From the NCBI RefSeq assembly GCF_024721315.2, contig NZ_JANFAK020000059.1, positions 1 through 46,316 of the forward strand: a stretch of 46,316 bases of DNA, written 5' to 3'. The position numbers and the translations under genes are program-made. The stretch is from Streptomyces sp. Isolate_45 (GTDB lineage Bacteria > Actinomycetota > Actinomycetes > Streptomycetales > Streptomycetaceae). The notes under the pieces were generated by a model. It worked only from the letters and a program-made list of their open reading frames with translations. It was not told the origin of the DNA and made no database searches. This document shows positions 32,862 to 40,846 of the stretch, piece after piece (the first letter of the stretch is position 1; the number at the start of each line of letters is the position of its first letter).

Positions 32862-34322
32862 ATGCAGAGATCTTGGGTCAATTCCGCTGAGGGTCCGGCC
32901 GGAGAGGCCGGTGCGCCGGGGCCGGGCACCGGCAGTGACCTGCACCTCGAACTGACCGGCGGGGGCAGCGTGCGGGTCCGGCTCATGAACGCCCTGCGCG
33001 AGGCGATCCGTTCGGGCCGGCTCGCGCCCGGCACCGGGCTGCCTCCGTACCGGGCCCTCGCCGCCGATCTGGGCATCGCCCGCAACACCGTCGCCGGCGC
33101 CTACGCCGAACTCGTCGAGGAGGGCTGGTTGGCCGCCCGTCAGGGTTCCGGCACCCGGGTGGCCCGGCGGGCCGCCCCGCTGCGGCCGGACGGGCCGGGC
33201 GGTCCGTCCCGCCCGTCCCGCCCGCGTACCGTCCACGACCTGCTGCCCAGCTCCCCCGACGCGTCCGCGTTCCCCCGTACGGCTTGGCTCGGCGCCGCCC
33301 GGCGGGCGCTCGCCGTCGCACCGCACGACGCGTTCGGGGTCGGCGACCCGCGCGGCCGGCCCGAACTGCGCCGCACGCTCACGGAGTACCTCGCGCGGGT
33401 GCGGGGCGTTCGGACCACACCCGAACGGATCGTCGTCTGCTCGGGGTTCGCGCACGGGCTGGAGCTGCTGGGCCGGGTGCTGACCGGGCCCGTGGCCGTC
33501 GAGTCGTACGGGCTCCCGTTCCACCGCGAGGTACTGGCGCGGGCGGGCCTGACGACGCTCCCGATCACCGTGGACGGCGGCGGCGCCCGCGTCGGCGAAC
33601 TGTCCGGGACCGGCGCGGAGGCCGTCCTGCTCACTCCCGCCCACCAGTTCCCGACCGGGGGGCCGCTGCACCCCGCCCGGCGCGCGGAGGTGGTGGACTG
33701 GGCCCGGGCGACCGGAGGGCTGGTCGTCGAGGACGACTACGACGGGGAGTTCCGCTACGACCGCCGGCCGGTCGGGTCCGTCCAGGGCCTCGACCCCGAG
33801 CGGGTCGTCCACATCGGCTCGGTCAGCAAGAGCCTGTCGCCCGCGCTGCGCCTGGGCTGGATGGTGCTGCCCGGACGGCTCGTGGACGAGGTGCTGGCCG
33901 TCAAGGGACCCCGCGAGATGTGGGCGGGCGTGACGGACCAGCTCGTCCTGGCCGAGTTCATCGCCTCGGGTGCCTACGACCGCCACCTGCGGCGGATGCG
34001 GCAGGTCTACCGGCGCCGGCGCGACCTGCTCGCGGCCCGCCTCGCGGCCGAGGCCCCGCACGTGCGGGTCGGCGGGATCGCCGCCGGGCTGCACGCCGTC
34101 CTGGAACTGCCGCCGGACACCGAGGAGGCGGCCCTGCGCGCGGCCCGCCGGCAGGGCCTGGCCCTGGACGGGCTGCGGGCGTACCGGCATCCCGACAGCG
34201 CCATGCCGCCGCGCGACGGACTCGTGCTCGGCTACGGCACCCCGCCCGAGCACGCCTTCCCGGCGGCCGTGGACGCGCTGCTGCTGTCGCTGCCGGAACC
34301 GGCGTCGCGGGAGGTCTCCTGA
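32862..34322 (+). CDS. MocR-type GntR/aminotransferase transcriptional regulator
   Basis: The 486-residue protein joins a GntR winged helix (VRLMNALREAIRSGRLAPGT, then ALAADLGIARNTVAGAYAELVEEGWLAAR, residues ~38-88) to a fold-type I aminotransferase domain. The PLP-binding lysine is in HIGSVSKSLSPALRLGW. Proteins of this class sense pyridoxal phosphate or amino compounds. The gene is divergent from the AhpD-like gene, its probable target. In the 46-bp gap, GGAAAT...ATTTCC and GAACC-ta...tagGGTTC half-sites are candidate operator pieces. The start ATG lacks a clear ribosome site. Confidence 0.9.
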   Translation: MQRSWVNSAEGPAGEAGAPGPGTGSDLHLELTGGGSVRVRLMNALREAIRSGRLAPGTGLPPYRALAADLGIARNTVAGAYAELVEEGWLAARQGSGTRVARRAAPLRPDGPGGPSRPSRPRTVHDLLPSSPDASAFPRTAWLGAARRALAVAPHDAFGVGDPRGRPELRRTLTEYLARVRGVRTTPERIVVCSGFAHGLELLGRVLTGPVAVESYGLPFHREVLARAGLTTLPITVDGGGARVGELSGTGAEAVLLTPAHQFPTGGPLHPARRAEVVDWARATGGLVVEDDYDGEFRYDRRPVGSVQGLDPERVVHIGSVSKSLSPALRLGWMVLPGRLVDEVLAVKGPREMWAGVTDQLVLAEFIASGAYDRHLRRMRQVYRRRRDLLAARLAAEAPHVRVGGIAAGLHAVLELPPDTEEAALRAARRQGLALDGLRAYRHPDSAMPPRDGLVLGYGTPPEHAFPAAVDALLLSLPEPASREVS

Positions 34323-34391
34323 CCGACGTCGTCCCGGGAGGTGTCCCGACCGGCGTCCCTGGAACCGTCCCGACCCGCGGCGGGGGCGGCG

Positions 34392-34985
34392 TCAGGCCCT
34401 GGTGTTCCAGCCGGCGATGACCGGCAGGCCGTGTTCCGTGGACAGGGTGCTGACCGTGCCCGTGCGCAGCAGGAAGAGCCGGCCGTCCGTCGGGGGCAGT
34501 CCGAGGTAGCGGGCGGTCAGGACGCGCAGGAAGTGGCCGTGGGCCACCAGTACGACGTCGCCGCGTTCCTCCCGCAGGACCTTGGCGGCCCGCGCCAGTA
34601 CCCGGTCCGCGCGGGCGCCGACCTGGGCCGCGCTCTCGCCCGGGTGGTGGGCGTCGCCCGCCGGGACGCCGTCGGTCCACAGCGACCAGTGGGGTCGGGT
34701 GCGTTGGATCTCCACGGTGGTGATGCCCTCGTAGCCGCCGTAGTCCCACTCGTGGAGGTCCGGCTCGGGAATGCCGTCGCTCAGTCCGGCGAGCTGGGCG
34801 GTGGCCACGGCTCGGCTCAGCGGGCTGGTCAGGACCAGGGCGGGTTTGCCGCCGAGGAAGAAGGGGGCCAACGAGATGGCCTCCTCGACCCCGCGCGCCG
34901 TCAGCGGTACGTCCGTCAGCCCCGTGTGCCGTCCGTCGGCGCTCCAGGCCGTCTCCCCGTGCCTCACCAACAACAGATCACTCAT
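34392..34985 (-). CDS. Histidine phosphatase family protein
   Basis: The 197-residue protein begins with the phosphoglycerate-mutase-like motif LLLVRHGETAWSADGRHTG (catalytic His in RHG, residues ~7-12). A second His is in VVLVAHGHFLRVL, and the SPLSRAVATA arginine and LHEWDYGGYEG acidic residue are also present. It hydrolyses a phosphate ester by way of a phosphohistidine. The substrate is unknown. ATG 34985 has AAGG about 11 nt upstream. It is divergent from the DUF1275 gene and convergent with the MocR gene. Confidence 0.88.
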   Translation of the reverse strand: MSDLLLVRHGETAWSADGRHTGLTDVPLTARGVEEAISLAPFFLGGKPALVLTSPLSRAVATAQLAGLSDGIPEPDLHEWDYGGYEGITTVEIQRTRPHWSLWTDGVPAGDAHHPGESAAQVGARADRVLARAAKVLREERGDVVLVAHGHFLRVLTARYLGLPPTDGRLFLLRTGTVSTLSTEHGLPVIAGWNTRA

Positions 34986-35052
34986 GTGCCGGACCTTACG
35001 GCCGCATGTCGGTGACGGTCGCCCCGGGGTCGGCGTGTCACCCTCGGCAGTC

Positions 35053-35775
35053 ATGAACACGGGTGCGCGACCGGTCCGACCCGCTCCGCTGATCGTCCTG
35101 ATGATGGTCCTGACCTGGGTGACCGGCATGATCGAGGCGGCCAGTCTGCTGGCCCTGGGCCCGGCCTTCACGGCGATGCAGACCGGCAACGTGCTGTTCC
35201 TCGCCTTCGGGCTGGCGCACGAGGGGAACCTGCCGGCCCTGGCATCGGCGCTGTCGCTGGTGTCCTTCGCGGTCGGCGCGGTGTTCGGGGCGCGGCTGGA
35301 GGCGGCCGTGGAGGTCCGGGGGCAGCGCTGGTTCGTCACCGGGCTGGTGGTCGAGGGCACGCTGATCCTGGCCGCCGCGGGCATCGGCTGGGGCCTGGAT
35401 CCGCAGTACGGGCATCCGGGCGCCCGGCACCTCACCGCCACCGCCGTCCTGGCGGTGGCCATGGGGCTGCGTACGGTCACCAGCATGCGGGTCAACGTCC
35501 CCGGGTTGCCGACGACCCTGGTGACCCGGTCGATGACCTCCCTCCTCGCCGGCTCCGCCCTCGGCCACGACATGGCCCTCGGGTACGGCACCGGGTCTTG
35601 GGCGCGGCGGGCCTGGGCGGTCGCCGCGATGTTCACGGGCGGCTTGACGGGAGCCCTGCTGTTGCGGGCCGGTTGCACCGTGAACTGGCTGCTCCTGCCC
35701 GCCGCCGTGGTGGTGTTCGTGGTGGCCTCGGTGCACCTTGCGCGGCCTTCGCTGCTCACCGGCGGCACGCGCTGA
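35053..35775 (+). CDS. DUF1275 (YoaK-like) membrane protein
   Basis: The 240-residue protein has about six hydrophobic helices and the DUF1275 pattern VLTWVTGMIEAASLLALGPAFTAMQTGNVLFLAFGL near its start, then GARLE and LRTVTSMRVNVPGLPTTLVTRSMTSLL later. Function of the family is unknown; it is sometimes associated with transport. No ribosome site precedes ATG 35053, so leaderless translation is likely. It lies just before the ECF sigma gene on the same strand, but an AT-rich 85-bp gap with direct repeats separates them. Confidence 0.82.
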   Translation: MNTGARPVRPAPLIVLMMVLTWVTGMIEAASLLALGPAFTAMQTGNVLFLAFGLAHEGNLPALASALSLVSFAVGAVFGARLEAAVEVRGQRWFVTGLVVEGTLILAAAGIGWGLDPQYGHPGARHLTATAVLAVAMGLRTVTSMRVNVPGLPTTLVTRSMTSLLAGSALGHDMALGYGTGSWARRAWAVAAMFTGGLTGALLLRAGCTVNWLLLPAAVVVFVVASVHLARPSLLTGGTR

Positions 35776-35805
35776 GGCCCCCGCCGCCGCAGCCGACACC
35801 CGATT

Positions 35806-35822
35806 CGATGCGGAAACGATGC
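35806..35822 (+). promoter_or_regulatory. 11-bp-period direct repeat upstream of the ECF sigma gene
   Basis: CGATGC occurs at 35806 and 35817, exactly 11 bp apart, in an AT-rich patch (35800-35828) 39-55 bp before the sigma ATG. CarH-type B12 photoreceptors are known to bind head-to-tail on 11-bp repeats, so this may be the LitR-like operator. That is inference. Confidence 0.4.
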
Positions 35823-35860
35823 AAGTTGGTCGGGGCGGCCGGGTTGGCGAGGCTCGGGCC

Positions 35861-36562
35861 ATGGACGACCACCACCCGATGGACCCCGGCCTGCGGGACG
35901 GCACCCGGATCGCCGGCCCCGCGGGGGCCCTCGCCACCCTGTCCCCGGCAGGGGACGGGGACAGGACCGCGGACCGGACCGCGGACCGGACCGCGGATCC
36001 CGACACCGCCGTCGCCGCCGGATTCGCGGCGGGCGACGAGCGCTGCATGGAGGAGGTGTACCGGCGCTGGCGGCCCCTGGTGCACTCCCTCGCCCGGCGT
36101 TCGCTCGGCGACGAGCGCGAGGCCGAGGACGTGACCCAGCAGGTCTTCCTCGCCGCCTGGCGCGGCCGGGGCGGATACCGTCCCGGGCCCGGCGGCCTCG
36201 GGGCCTGGCTCACCGGCATCACCCGCCACAAGATCGCCGACGCGCTGGAGGCGCGGACCCGGCGGGCCCGGGCGGTTGCGGCCGCCACGGTCACGGTCCA
36301 CGAGCAGGCCCCGTACCCCGGTGACCCCGGGCGGCCCGAGCCGGAGCAGGTGTTGGACCGGGTCCTGATCCTGAGCGAGCTGGCCCGACTGCCCTCGGCG
36401 CAGCGGCGCGTACTGTGCCTCGCCTTCTACGCCGACCTGAGCCAGACCCAGATCGCCGCCCGCACGGGGCTTCCGCTGGGCACGGTCAAGAGCCACATGC
36501 GGCGGGCTCTGCACCTGCTGCGCCGGTCGCTGGAGCCGGGCCCGCTGCCAGCGCCGAGATGA
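35861..36562 (+). CDS. ECF (group 4) sigma factor, LitS/SigK-like
   Basis: The 233-residue protein has sigma region 2 (EVYRRWRPLVHSLARRSLGDEREAEDVTQQVFLAAWRG, residues ~60-103) and region 4 (LSQTQIAARTGLPLGTVKSHMRRALHLLRRSLEP, ~191-224). The N-terminal ~45 residues are unusual and contain a TADR tandem repeat. Start MDDHHP has GAGG 8 nt upstream. There is no anti-sigma gene beside it. The nearby facing MerR gene with a cobalamin domain suggests control by transcription. Three SigK-like promoters in the next 5 kb are the likely targets. Its last 77 bp overlap the end of the MerR gene in antisense. Confidence 0.87.
   Translation: MDDHHPMDPGLRDGTRIAGPAGALATLSPAGDGDRTADRTADRTADPDTAVAAGFAAGDERCMEEVYRRWRPLVHSLARRSLGDEREAEDVTQQVFLAAWRGRGGYRPGPGGLGAWLTGITRHKIADALEARTRRARAVAAATVTVHEQAPYPGDPGRPEPEQVLDRVLILSELARLPSAQRRVLCLAFYADLSQTQIAARTGLPLGTVKSHMRRALHLLRRSLEPGPLPAPR
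35965..36000 (+). repeat. Three tandem 12-bp repeats inside the sigma gene
   Basis: The unit GGACCGCGGACC is repeated three times in frame (the last with one change). It encodes an acidic-basic TADR-type repeat ahead of sigma region 2. Copy number could vary between strains. Confidence 0.65.
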
Positions 36563-37505
36563 CGTCCAGGCCCGACCGCAGCCCGAACAGCCGCTCGCCC
36601 CGCGGGGTCGGCGTACCGCCCCATCCCGGTCCCGCGAGGAGCAGCGTCGAGCGGCCGCGCGCGCCGCGCAGCCCCCATTCGATGCCGGCCACCGATTGGG
36701 CCAGGCCCCGGTCGGCGGTGGTCCGGGACTGCGCCCAGAGCACGGCGGCGCGGGGGCCCGTACGCCGCACCGCGTCGTGCAGGGCCTCGGCGGGCAGGGC
36801 CGCGCCGAACATCCGTACCGGCACGCCCCGTTCGCCGAGGGCGGCGGCGAGGGCCTCGATCGGCAGGCTGTGCAGTTCTCCGGGGGTGCACGCGAGCAGC
36901 ACCGGTGCGGCCCCCGGCCGTCCGGGGGCGGGCCTGATCCGGTGCAGCGCGGCGGAGACGTGCCAGGACAGCAGGTGCTCGACCTCGATGTAACGCTCCC
37001 CCGCCGAGGCCCACTTGCGGCCGACGGCGTGCAGGGTCGGGGCGATGATGTCCTCCCAGGCGGTGACGAGCCCGTGCTCCGCCAGGGCGGCGTCCAACAG
37101 TTCGGCCACGGCCGGCGCGTCCAGCCGTACGGCGGCCCGCGCGAGCCCCCGGCCCTCCGGCCGCACCTCCCCGAGGGGGAGGGCGCCGCGCCCGCCCGGG
37201 GTGGCGGCCGCGGTCCGGGTCCCGGCGGAGGCGTCGGGGGCTCCGCCGAGCGCGGCCCGGGCCGCCTCGGACGGAGGCACGCCCCGCGCGGTGAGGCGGC
37301 ACATCAGGTCGAGGCGGGCGATGTCCTCGGGGGTCCAGCGGCGGTGGCGACCGTCCTCCCGCCGGGCGGGACCGATGGCGTAGCGGCGCTCCCAGGAGCG
37401 GAGCGTGGTCGGGGAGACCCCGAGGCGGCGGGCTACGGCGCCGGTGCTGAGGGCCGCGGCGGGAAGGTCCTGCGGGGGTCCCGGGGGCGGGGGCAGGGGG
37501 TCCAC
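36486..37505 (-). CDS. MerR regulator with cobalamin-binding domain (LitR/CarH-type photoreceptor)
   Basis: The 339-residue protein has a MerR helix-turn-helix (LSTGAVARRLGVSPTTLRSWERRYAIGPARR, residues ~20-50), a helical bundle and a B12-binding Rossmann domain. KWASAGERYIEVEHLLSWHV supplies the Trp and Glu-His pair that cover the upper face of adenosylcobalamin in CarH, with one more residue between them than in Thermus CarH. ACTPGELHSLPIEAL carries the E-x-H lower-ligand motif. Proteins of this family bind DNA as tetramers in the dark and let go when light breaks the cobalt-carbon bond. It lies 38 bp after the photolyase gene, probably in one transcript. The GTG start has a weak ribosome site. 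Confidence 0.9.
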   Translation of the reverse strand: MDPLPPPPGPPQDLPAAALSTGAVARRLGVSPTTLRSWERRYAIGPARREDGRHRRWTPEDIARLDLMCRLTARGVPPSEAARAALGGAPDASAGTRTAAATPGGRGALPLGEVRPEGRGLARAAVRLDAPAVAELLDAALAEHGLVTAWEDIIAPTLHAVGRKWASAGERYIEVEHLLSWHVSAALHRIRPAPGRPGAAPVLLACTPGELHSLPIEALAAALGERGVPVRMFGAALPAEALHDAVRRTGPRAAVLWAQSRTTADRGLAQSVAGIEWGLRGARGRSTLLLAGPGWGGTPTPRGERLFGLRSGLDVISALAAGPAPATGAAGAEPAACGS

Positions 37506-37543
37506 CGGCTCACGATACGACGCGGGGCCGGCGCGGGGCGCCC

Positions 37544-38917
37544 TCACTCCCCGTCCCGTCCGCGCCGGAAGCGGTCGAGGCCGTCGGCGAGCTCCACCAC
37601 CGGCTCCGGGTAGTCGTACCGGGCCCTTTCCGGGCCGGCCAGCCGCCACGGTTCGTGGACGCGGGGGGCGGCCAGGCCGGCGAGTTCGGGCACCCAGCGG
37701 TGCACGTAGCGACCTTCGGGGTCGTAACGCAGGCCCTGGCGGACGGGGTTGAGGACCCGGTTGGGCCGGGTGTCGGTGCCCGTGCCCGCCACCCACTGCC
37801 AGTTGAGCTGGTTGTTGGCGAGGTCGCCGTCGACGAGCAGCTCCAGGAAATGGCGGGCTCCGGTGCGCCAGTCCACGTACAGGGTCTTGGCGAGGAAGCT
37901 CGCGGCCAGCAACCGGCCCCTGTTGTGCATCCAGCCCTCGTGGGACAGCTGGCGCATCGCGGCGTCGACGACGGGATAGCCGGTCCGGCCCTCCTTCCAG
38001 GCCAGGACCTCTTCCTCGGCGGCGGCCCCGGTGCGCCAACGGTCCTGGCGGGGCCGGTAGTCCTCGGTGGCGGCGGCGGGGCGGGCCGCGAGGACCTGGT
38101 GGTGGAAGTCGCGCCAGCACAGCTGGCGTACGAAGGCCTCGGCGCCGGGGCCTTCGGCGGCGCGGGAGCGGTGGACGGCCTCGACGGCCGACAGGGTGCC
38201 GAAGTGCAGGTGCGGGGAGAGGCGGGAGGTGGCGTCGCCCGCGAGGTCGTCGTGGACGTCCTCGTAGCGGGTGACGCCTGCGCGCAGCCAGTGCGTCAGC
38301 AGCCGGCGGGCCTCGCGTTCGCCGCCGCGGGCGAGGCCCGGGGAGGTGCCGGTGACGTCGCCGCGGACGGGCAGGGGTTCGGATCCGATGTCCGGCGGGA
38401 CGGGCACGGCGCGCGGGGCGGGGGCGGGGGCCCGCAGCGGGAGGTCCGACCAGCGGCGCAGGTACGGGGTGAAGACGGCGAAGTGGTCGGAGCCGGCCGG
38501 GAGCACGGCGCCGGGCGCGACGGCGGTGACCACCGTGTCGTGGACGTAGAGCCGCCGGCCCTGTGCTTCGAGGGCGGTGCGCAGCCGCTCCTCGCGGGCG
38601 TGGGCGTAGGCGCTCACACCGGCCGCCATGTGCACTTCGTCGGCGTCGGCCTCCTGGACGAGGGCGCACACCACGGCCACGGCGTCCCCGGAGCGGATGA
38701 CCAGGCGGCCTCCGCGTTCGCGCAGTCCGGCGTCGAGGTCGGCGAGGCAGTCGGCGAGGAAGGCCCGCCGGTTGGGGGCGGGGAAGCCGGAGGCCTCGAT
38801 GGCCCGGTCGCGGACGAAGAGGGGGACGACCCGGTCGCAGGAGGAGAGGGCGGCCCGCAGCGGGGGGTGGTCGTGCAGGCGCAGGTCGGAGGTGTAGAGG
38901 ACCACGGCGATGTTCAT
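37544..38917 (-). CDS. phr: Deoxyribodipyrimidine photolyase
   Basis: The 457-residue flavoprotein repairs UV-made cyclobutane pyrimidine dimers using blue light. It starts IAVVLYTSDLRLHDHPPLRAAL (antenna domain). It also has TSRLSPHLHFGTLSAVEA, the FAD/DNA-binding segments WKEGRTGYPVVDAAMRQL and WMHNRGRLLAASFL, and the signature LANNQLNWQWVAGTGTDTRP that photolyases share. Length fits a class I CPD photolyase. ATG 38917 has GGAG 9 nt upstream. A SigK-like promoter lies about 48 bp upstream, and the MerR-B12 gene follows. Confidence 0.95.
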   Translation of the reverse strand: MNIAVVLYTSDLRLHDHPPLRAALSSCDRVVPLFVRDRAIEASGFPAPNRRAFLADCLADLDAGLRERGGRLVIRSGDAVAVVCALVQEADADEVHMAAGVSAYAHAREERLRTALEAQGRRLYVHDTVVTAVAPGAVLPAGSDHFAVFTPYLRRWSDLPLRAPAPAPRAVPVPPDIGSEPLPVRGDVTGTSPGLARGGEREARRLLTHWLRAGVTRYEDVHDDLAGDATSRLSPHLHFGTLSAVEAVHRSRAAEGPGAEAFVRQLCWRDFHHQVLAARPAAATEDYRPRQDRWRTGAAAEEEVLAWKEGRTGYPVVDAAMRQLSHEGWMHNRGRLLAASFLAKTLYVDWRTGARHFLELLVDGDLANNQLNWQWVAGTGTDTRPNRVLNPVRQGLRYDPEGRYVHRWVPELAGLAAPRVHEPWRLAGPERARYDYPEPVVELADGLDRFRRGRDGE

Positions 38918-38964
38918 GGGTCTCGGCTCCGCGTCGGGCTGGGGGTGGGGCTTGTCGTGCGGTT

Positions 38965-38992
38965 CTTCGGCGGCCGGGGGCTTCCCGGATGC
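38965..38992 (-). promoter_or_regulatory. SigK-like ECF promoter for the photolyase gene
   Basis: On the minus strand GCATCC (38992-38987), 16 bp, CCGAAG (38970-38965). The expected start site is near 38957, giving a ~40-nt leader to the photolyase ATG. It matches two other elements in the window at the same spacing. Confidence 0.6.
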
Positions 38993-39014
38993 ACGGGGTG
39001 CGACGCGCCGGCGC

Positions 39015-39052
39015 GGTGGCGGCCCGGGCCGCGCACGGGGCGGGCCGCCACC
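39015..39052 (-). terminator. Hairpin terminator after the SDR-DUF2867 gene
   Basis: Arms 39015-39026 and 39041-39052 pair perfectly over 12 bp with a 14-nt loop, 12 bp after the SDR stop. It would end SDR transcription before the photolyase promoter. Confidence 0.65.
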
Positions 39053-39063
39053 GATCGGGCGGG

Positions 39064-40590
39064 TCAGCCCTCGTCGAGGCGTTCGGCGGCGCGGGCGATG
39101 TTGCGGGCCATGCCGCCGAAGACGATCGAGTGGAAGGGGGAGACGCTCCACCAGTACATGTGTCCGAGCAGGCCGTGGGGGTGGAACAGGGCCCGTTGGC
39201 GGTAGAGCGTGCGCCGGCCGGCGCCGGTTTCCGCGTCGGTCCGCCGGTCGGTCTCCTTGTCGGGAGCCGGGTCCGCGTACATCTCCAGCCAGGCCAGGCC
39301 CGGCAGCCGCATCTCCGCGCGCAGGCGGAGCAGGCGGCCGGGTTCGATCTCCTCGACCCGCCAGAAGTCGAGGGAGTCGCCGACCCGCAGCCGGGCCGCG
39401 TCGCGTCGGCCGCGTCGGATGCCGACGCCGCCGACGAGCCGGTCCAGCCAGCCCCGTACGGCCCAGGCCAGGGGGAAGGAGTACCAGCCGTTGTCCCCGC
39501 CGATGCCCTCCACCACCTTCCACAGGGCGGTGGGCGAGGCCTCGACGGCGATCTCGCGCCGGTCGGTGTAGAGGCTGCCGCCCGCCCAGTCGGGGTCGGT
39601 GGGCAGCGGGTCGCTGGGGGCGCCGGGCAGGGACGCCGAGGACCAGCGGGTGGTCACGTCGGCCTCCCGGACCTTCTTGAGGGCCAGGTCGAGGGCCAGG
39701 TCGAAGCCGATGGGAGTGCCGGGCGGGTCGGGGACGTACGCGGCGATGTCGTGCTCGTCGCAGACCACCTCGTGGCGCAGCGATTCGGCGAGCGGCCGGG
39801 CCAGCGCCCTCGGTACCGGGGTGACCAGGCCGATCCAGTGGCTGGACAGCCGCGGGGTCAGCATCGGGACGCGCAGGATGAGCCGTTTGGGGAGCTCCGC
39901 GACGGTGGCGTAGCGGCGCATCATCTCCTCGTACGTCACCACGTCGGGGCCGCCGATGTCGAAGGTCCGGCTGACCTCGGGCGGCATCGCGGCGCTCCCG
40001 ACGAGGTAGCGCAGGACGTCGCGGACGGCGATGGGCTGGACGCGGGTGCCGACCCAGCTGGGGGTGACCATGACGGGCAGTCGTTCGGTGAGGTAGCGCA
40101 GCATCTCGAAGGAGGCCGAGCCGGAACCGATGATCACGGCGGCGCGCAGGACGGTGGTGGGCACCCCGGAGGCCAGGAGGATGTCGCCGACCTCGGCGCG
40201 GGAGCGCAGGTGCGGGGAGAGGTCGCGGGGCGGGATCCCGGTGGGGGTGAGCCCGCCGAGGTAGACGATGCGGCGGACTCCGGCGGCGCGGGCCTGTTCG
40301 GCGAAGATCCGGGCGGCGTCGCGGTCGCGGTCCTCGAAGTCACGCCCGGTACCGAGGGCGTGGACGAGGTAGTAGGCGACGTCGATGCCCCGCAGGGCCG
40401 ACGCGATCGATCCGGCGTCGGTGACGTCGCCGCGCACGACCTCGGCGCGGCCCGCCCAGGGGTGGTCGCGCAGTCGTTCCGGGGAACGGGCCAGGCAGCG
40501 GACGCGGTGGCCGGAGTCGAGGAGTTCGGGCACCAGGCGGCCGCCGATGTAGCCGGTGGCCCCGGTGACCAGGCAGTGCGATCCGGTCAT
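39064..40590 (-). CDS. SDR/NmrA-like epimerase fused to DUF2867
   Basis: The 508-residue protein joins an extended SDR domain (CLVTGATGYIGGRLVPELLDSG at the start, GIDVAYYLVHAL, and VYLGGLTPTG at the catalytic Ser position) to a C-terminal DUF2867 domain (residues ~340-505, with GDNGWYSFPLAWAVRG and LGHMYWWSVSPFHSIVF). The conserved Tyr of typical SDRs is not obvious, so it may be a reductase with altered chemistry or a regulatory protein. Homologues with this fusion occur beside light- or stress-regulated carotenoid/photolyase genes. ATG 40590 has GGAGGG about 9 nt upstream. A SigK-like promoter lies about 107 bp upstream of the start. Confidence 0.85.
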   Translation of the reverse strand: MTGSHCLVTGATGYIGGRLVPELLDSGHRVRCLARSPERLRDHPWAGRAEVVRGDVTDAGSIASALRGIDVAYYLVHALGTGRDFEDRDRDAARIFAEQARAAGVRRIVYLGGLTPTGIPPRDLSPHLRSRAEVGDILLASGVPTTVLRAAVIIGSGSASFEMLRYLTERLPVMVTPSWVGTRVQPIAVRDVLRYLVGSAAMPPEVSRTFDIGGPDVVTYEEMMRRYATVAELPKRLILRVPMLTPRLSSHWIGLVTPVPRALARPLAESLRHEVVCDEHDIAAYVPDPPGTPIGFDLALDLALKKVREADVTTRWSSASLPGAPSDPLPTDPDWAGGSLYTDRREIAVEASPTALWKVVEGIGGDNGWYSFPLAWAVRGWLDRLVGGVGIRRGRRDAARLRVGDSLDFWRVEEIEPGRLLRLRAEMRLPGLAWLEMYADPAPDKETDRRTDAETGAGRRTLYRQRALFHPHGLLGHMYWWSVSPFHSIVFGGMARNIARAAERLDEG

Positions 40591-40696
40591 GGTCGTCTTC
40601 CCTCCGTCGTGGCCGGTTCATCGTCGCCGGTCCCGGGCCGGCGCGCCCGTCGTGACGGGCGGTCGGCCCACCCGGCGCCCGCGCCTTCCGTAAGGG

Positions 40697-40724
40697 TTTC
40701 GGGCGGAGCGGGTCCGCCGGATGC
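40697..40724 (-). promoter_or_regulatory. SigK-like ECF promoter for the SDR-DUF2867 gene
   Basis: On the minus strand GCATCC (40724-40719), 16 bp, CCGAAA (40702-40697). The predicted start near 40690 gives a ~100-nt leader that includes an inverted repeat. Confidence 0.55.
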
Positions 40725-40736
40725 GCGGTGCCGCAG

Positions 40737-40846
40737 CGGGCACGTCCGAGGGCGGCTCCGGGCACGTCCGAGGGCCCGGCTCCGGGCACCTCCGGGGGCC
40801 GCCGCGCACGGGCACATCCAGGATGTTTCGCCCGGGACACATCCGG
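40737..40846 (+). repeat. Five iterated CGGGCAC(G/A)TCC units
   Basis: Units start at 40737, 40759, 40783, 40809 and 40833, spaced 22-26 bp. The first two are identical over 16 bp (CGGGCACGTCCGAGGG); the last carries the -35 element of the FAD operon promoter. The pattern suggests duplicated regulator sites or duplicated -35 regions. Confidence 0.5.

Noticed and set aside
30695..32890. A 731-codon plus-strand frame opposite the APC permease
   Set aside because: The minus strand has a clear transporter with correct start and family pattern; the plus frame has no domain.
34323..34391. Quasi-repeats of GTCCCG between the MocR and phosphatase genes
   Set aside because: Copies are too diverged and short, and the region is simple GC-rich sequence.
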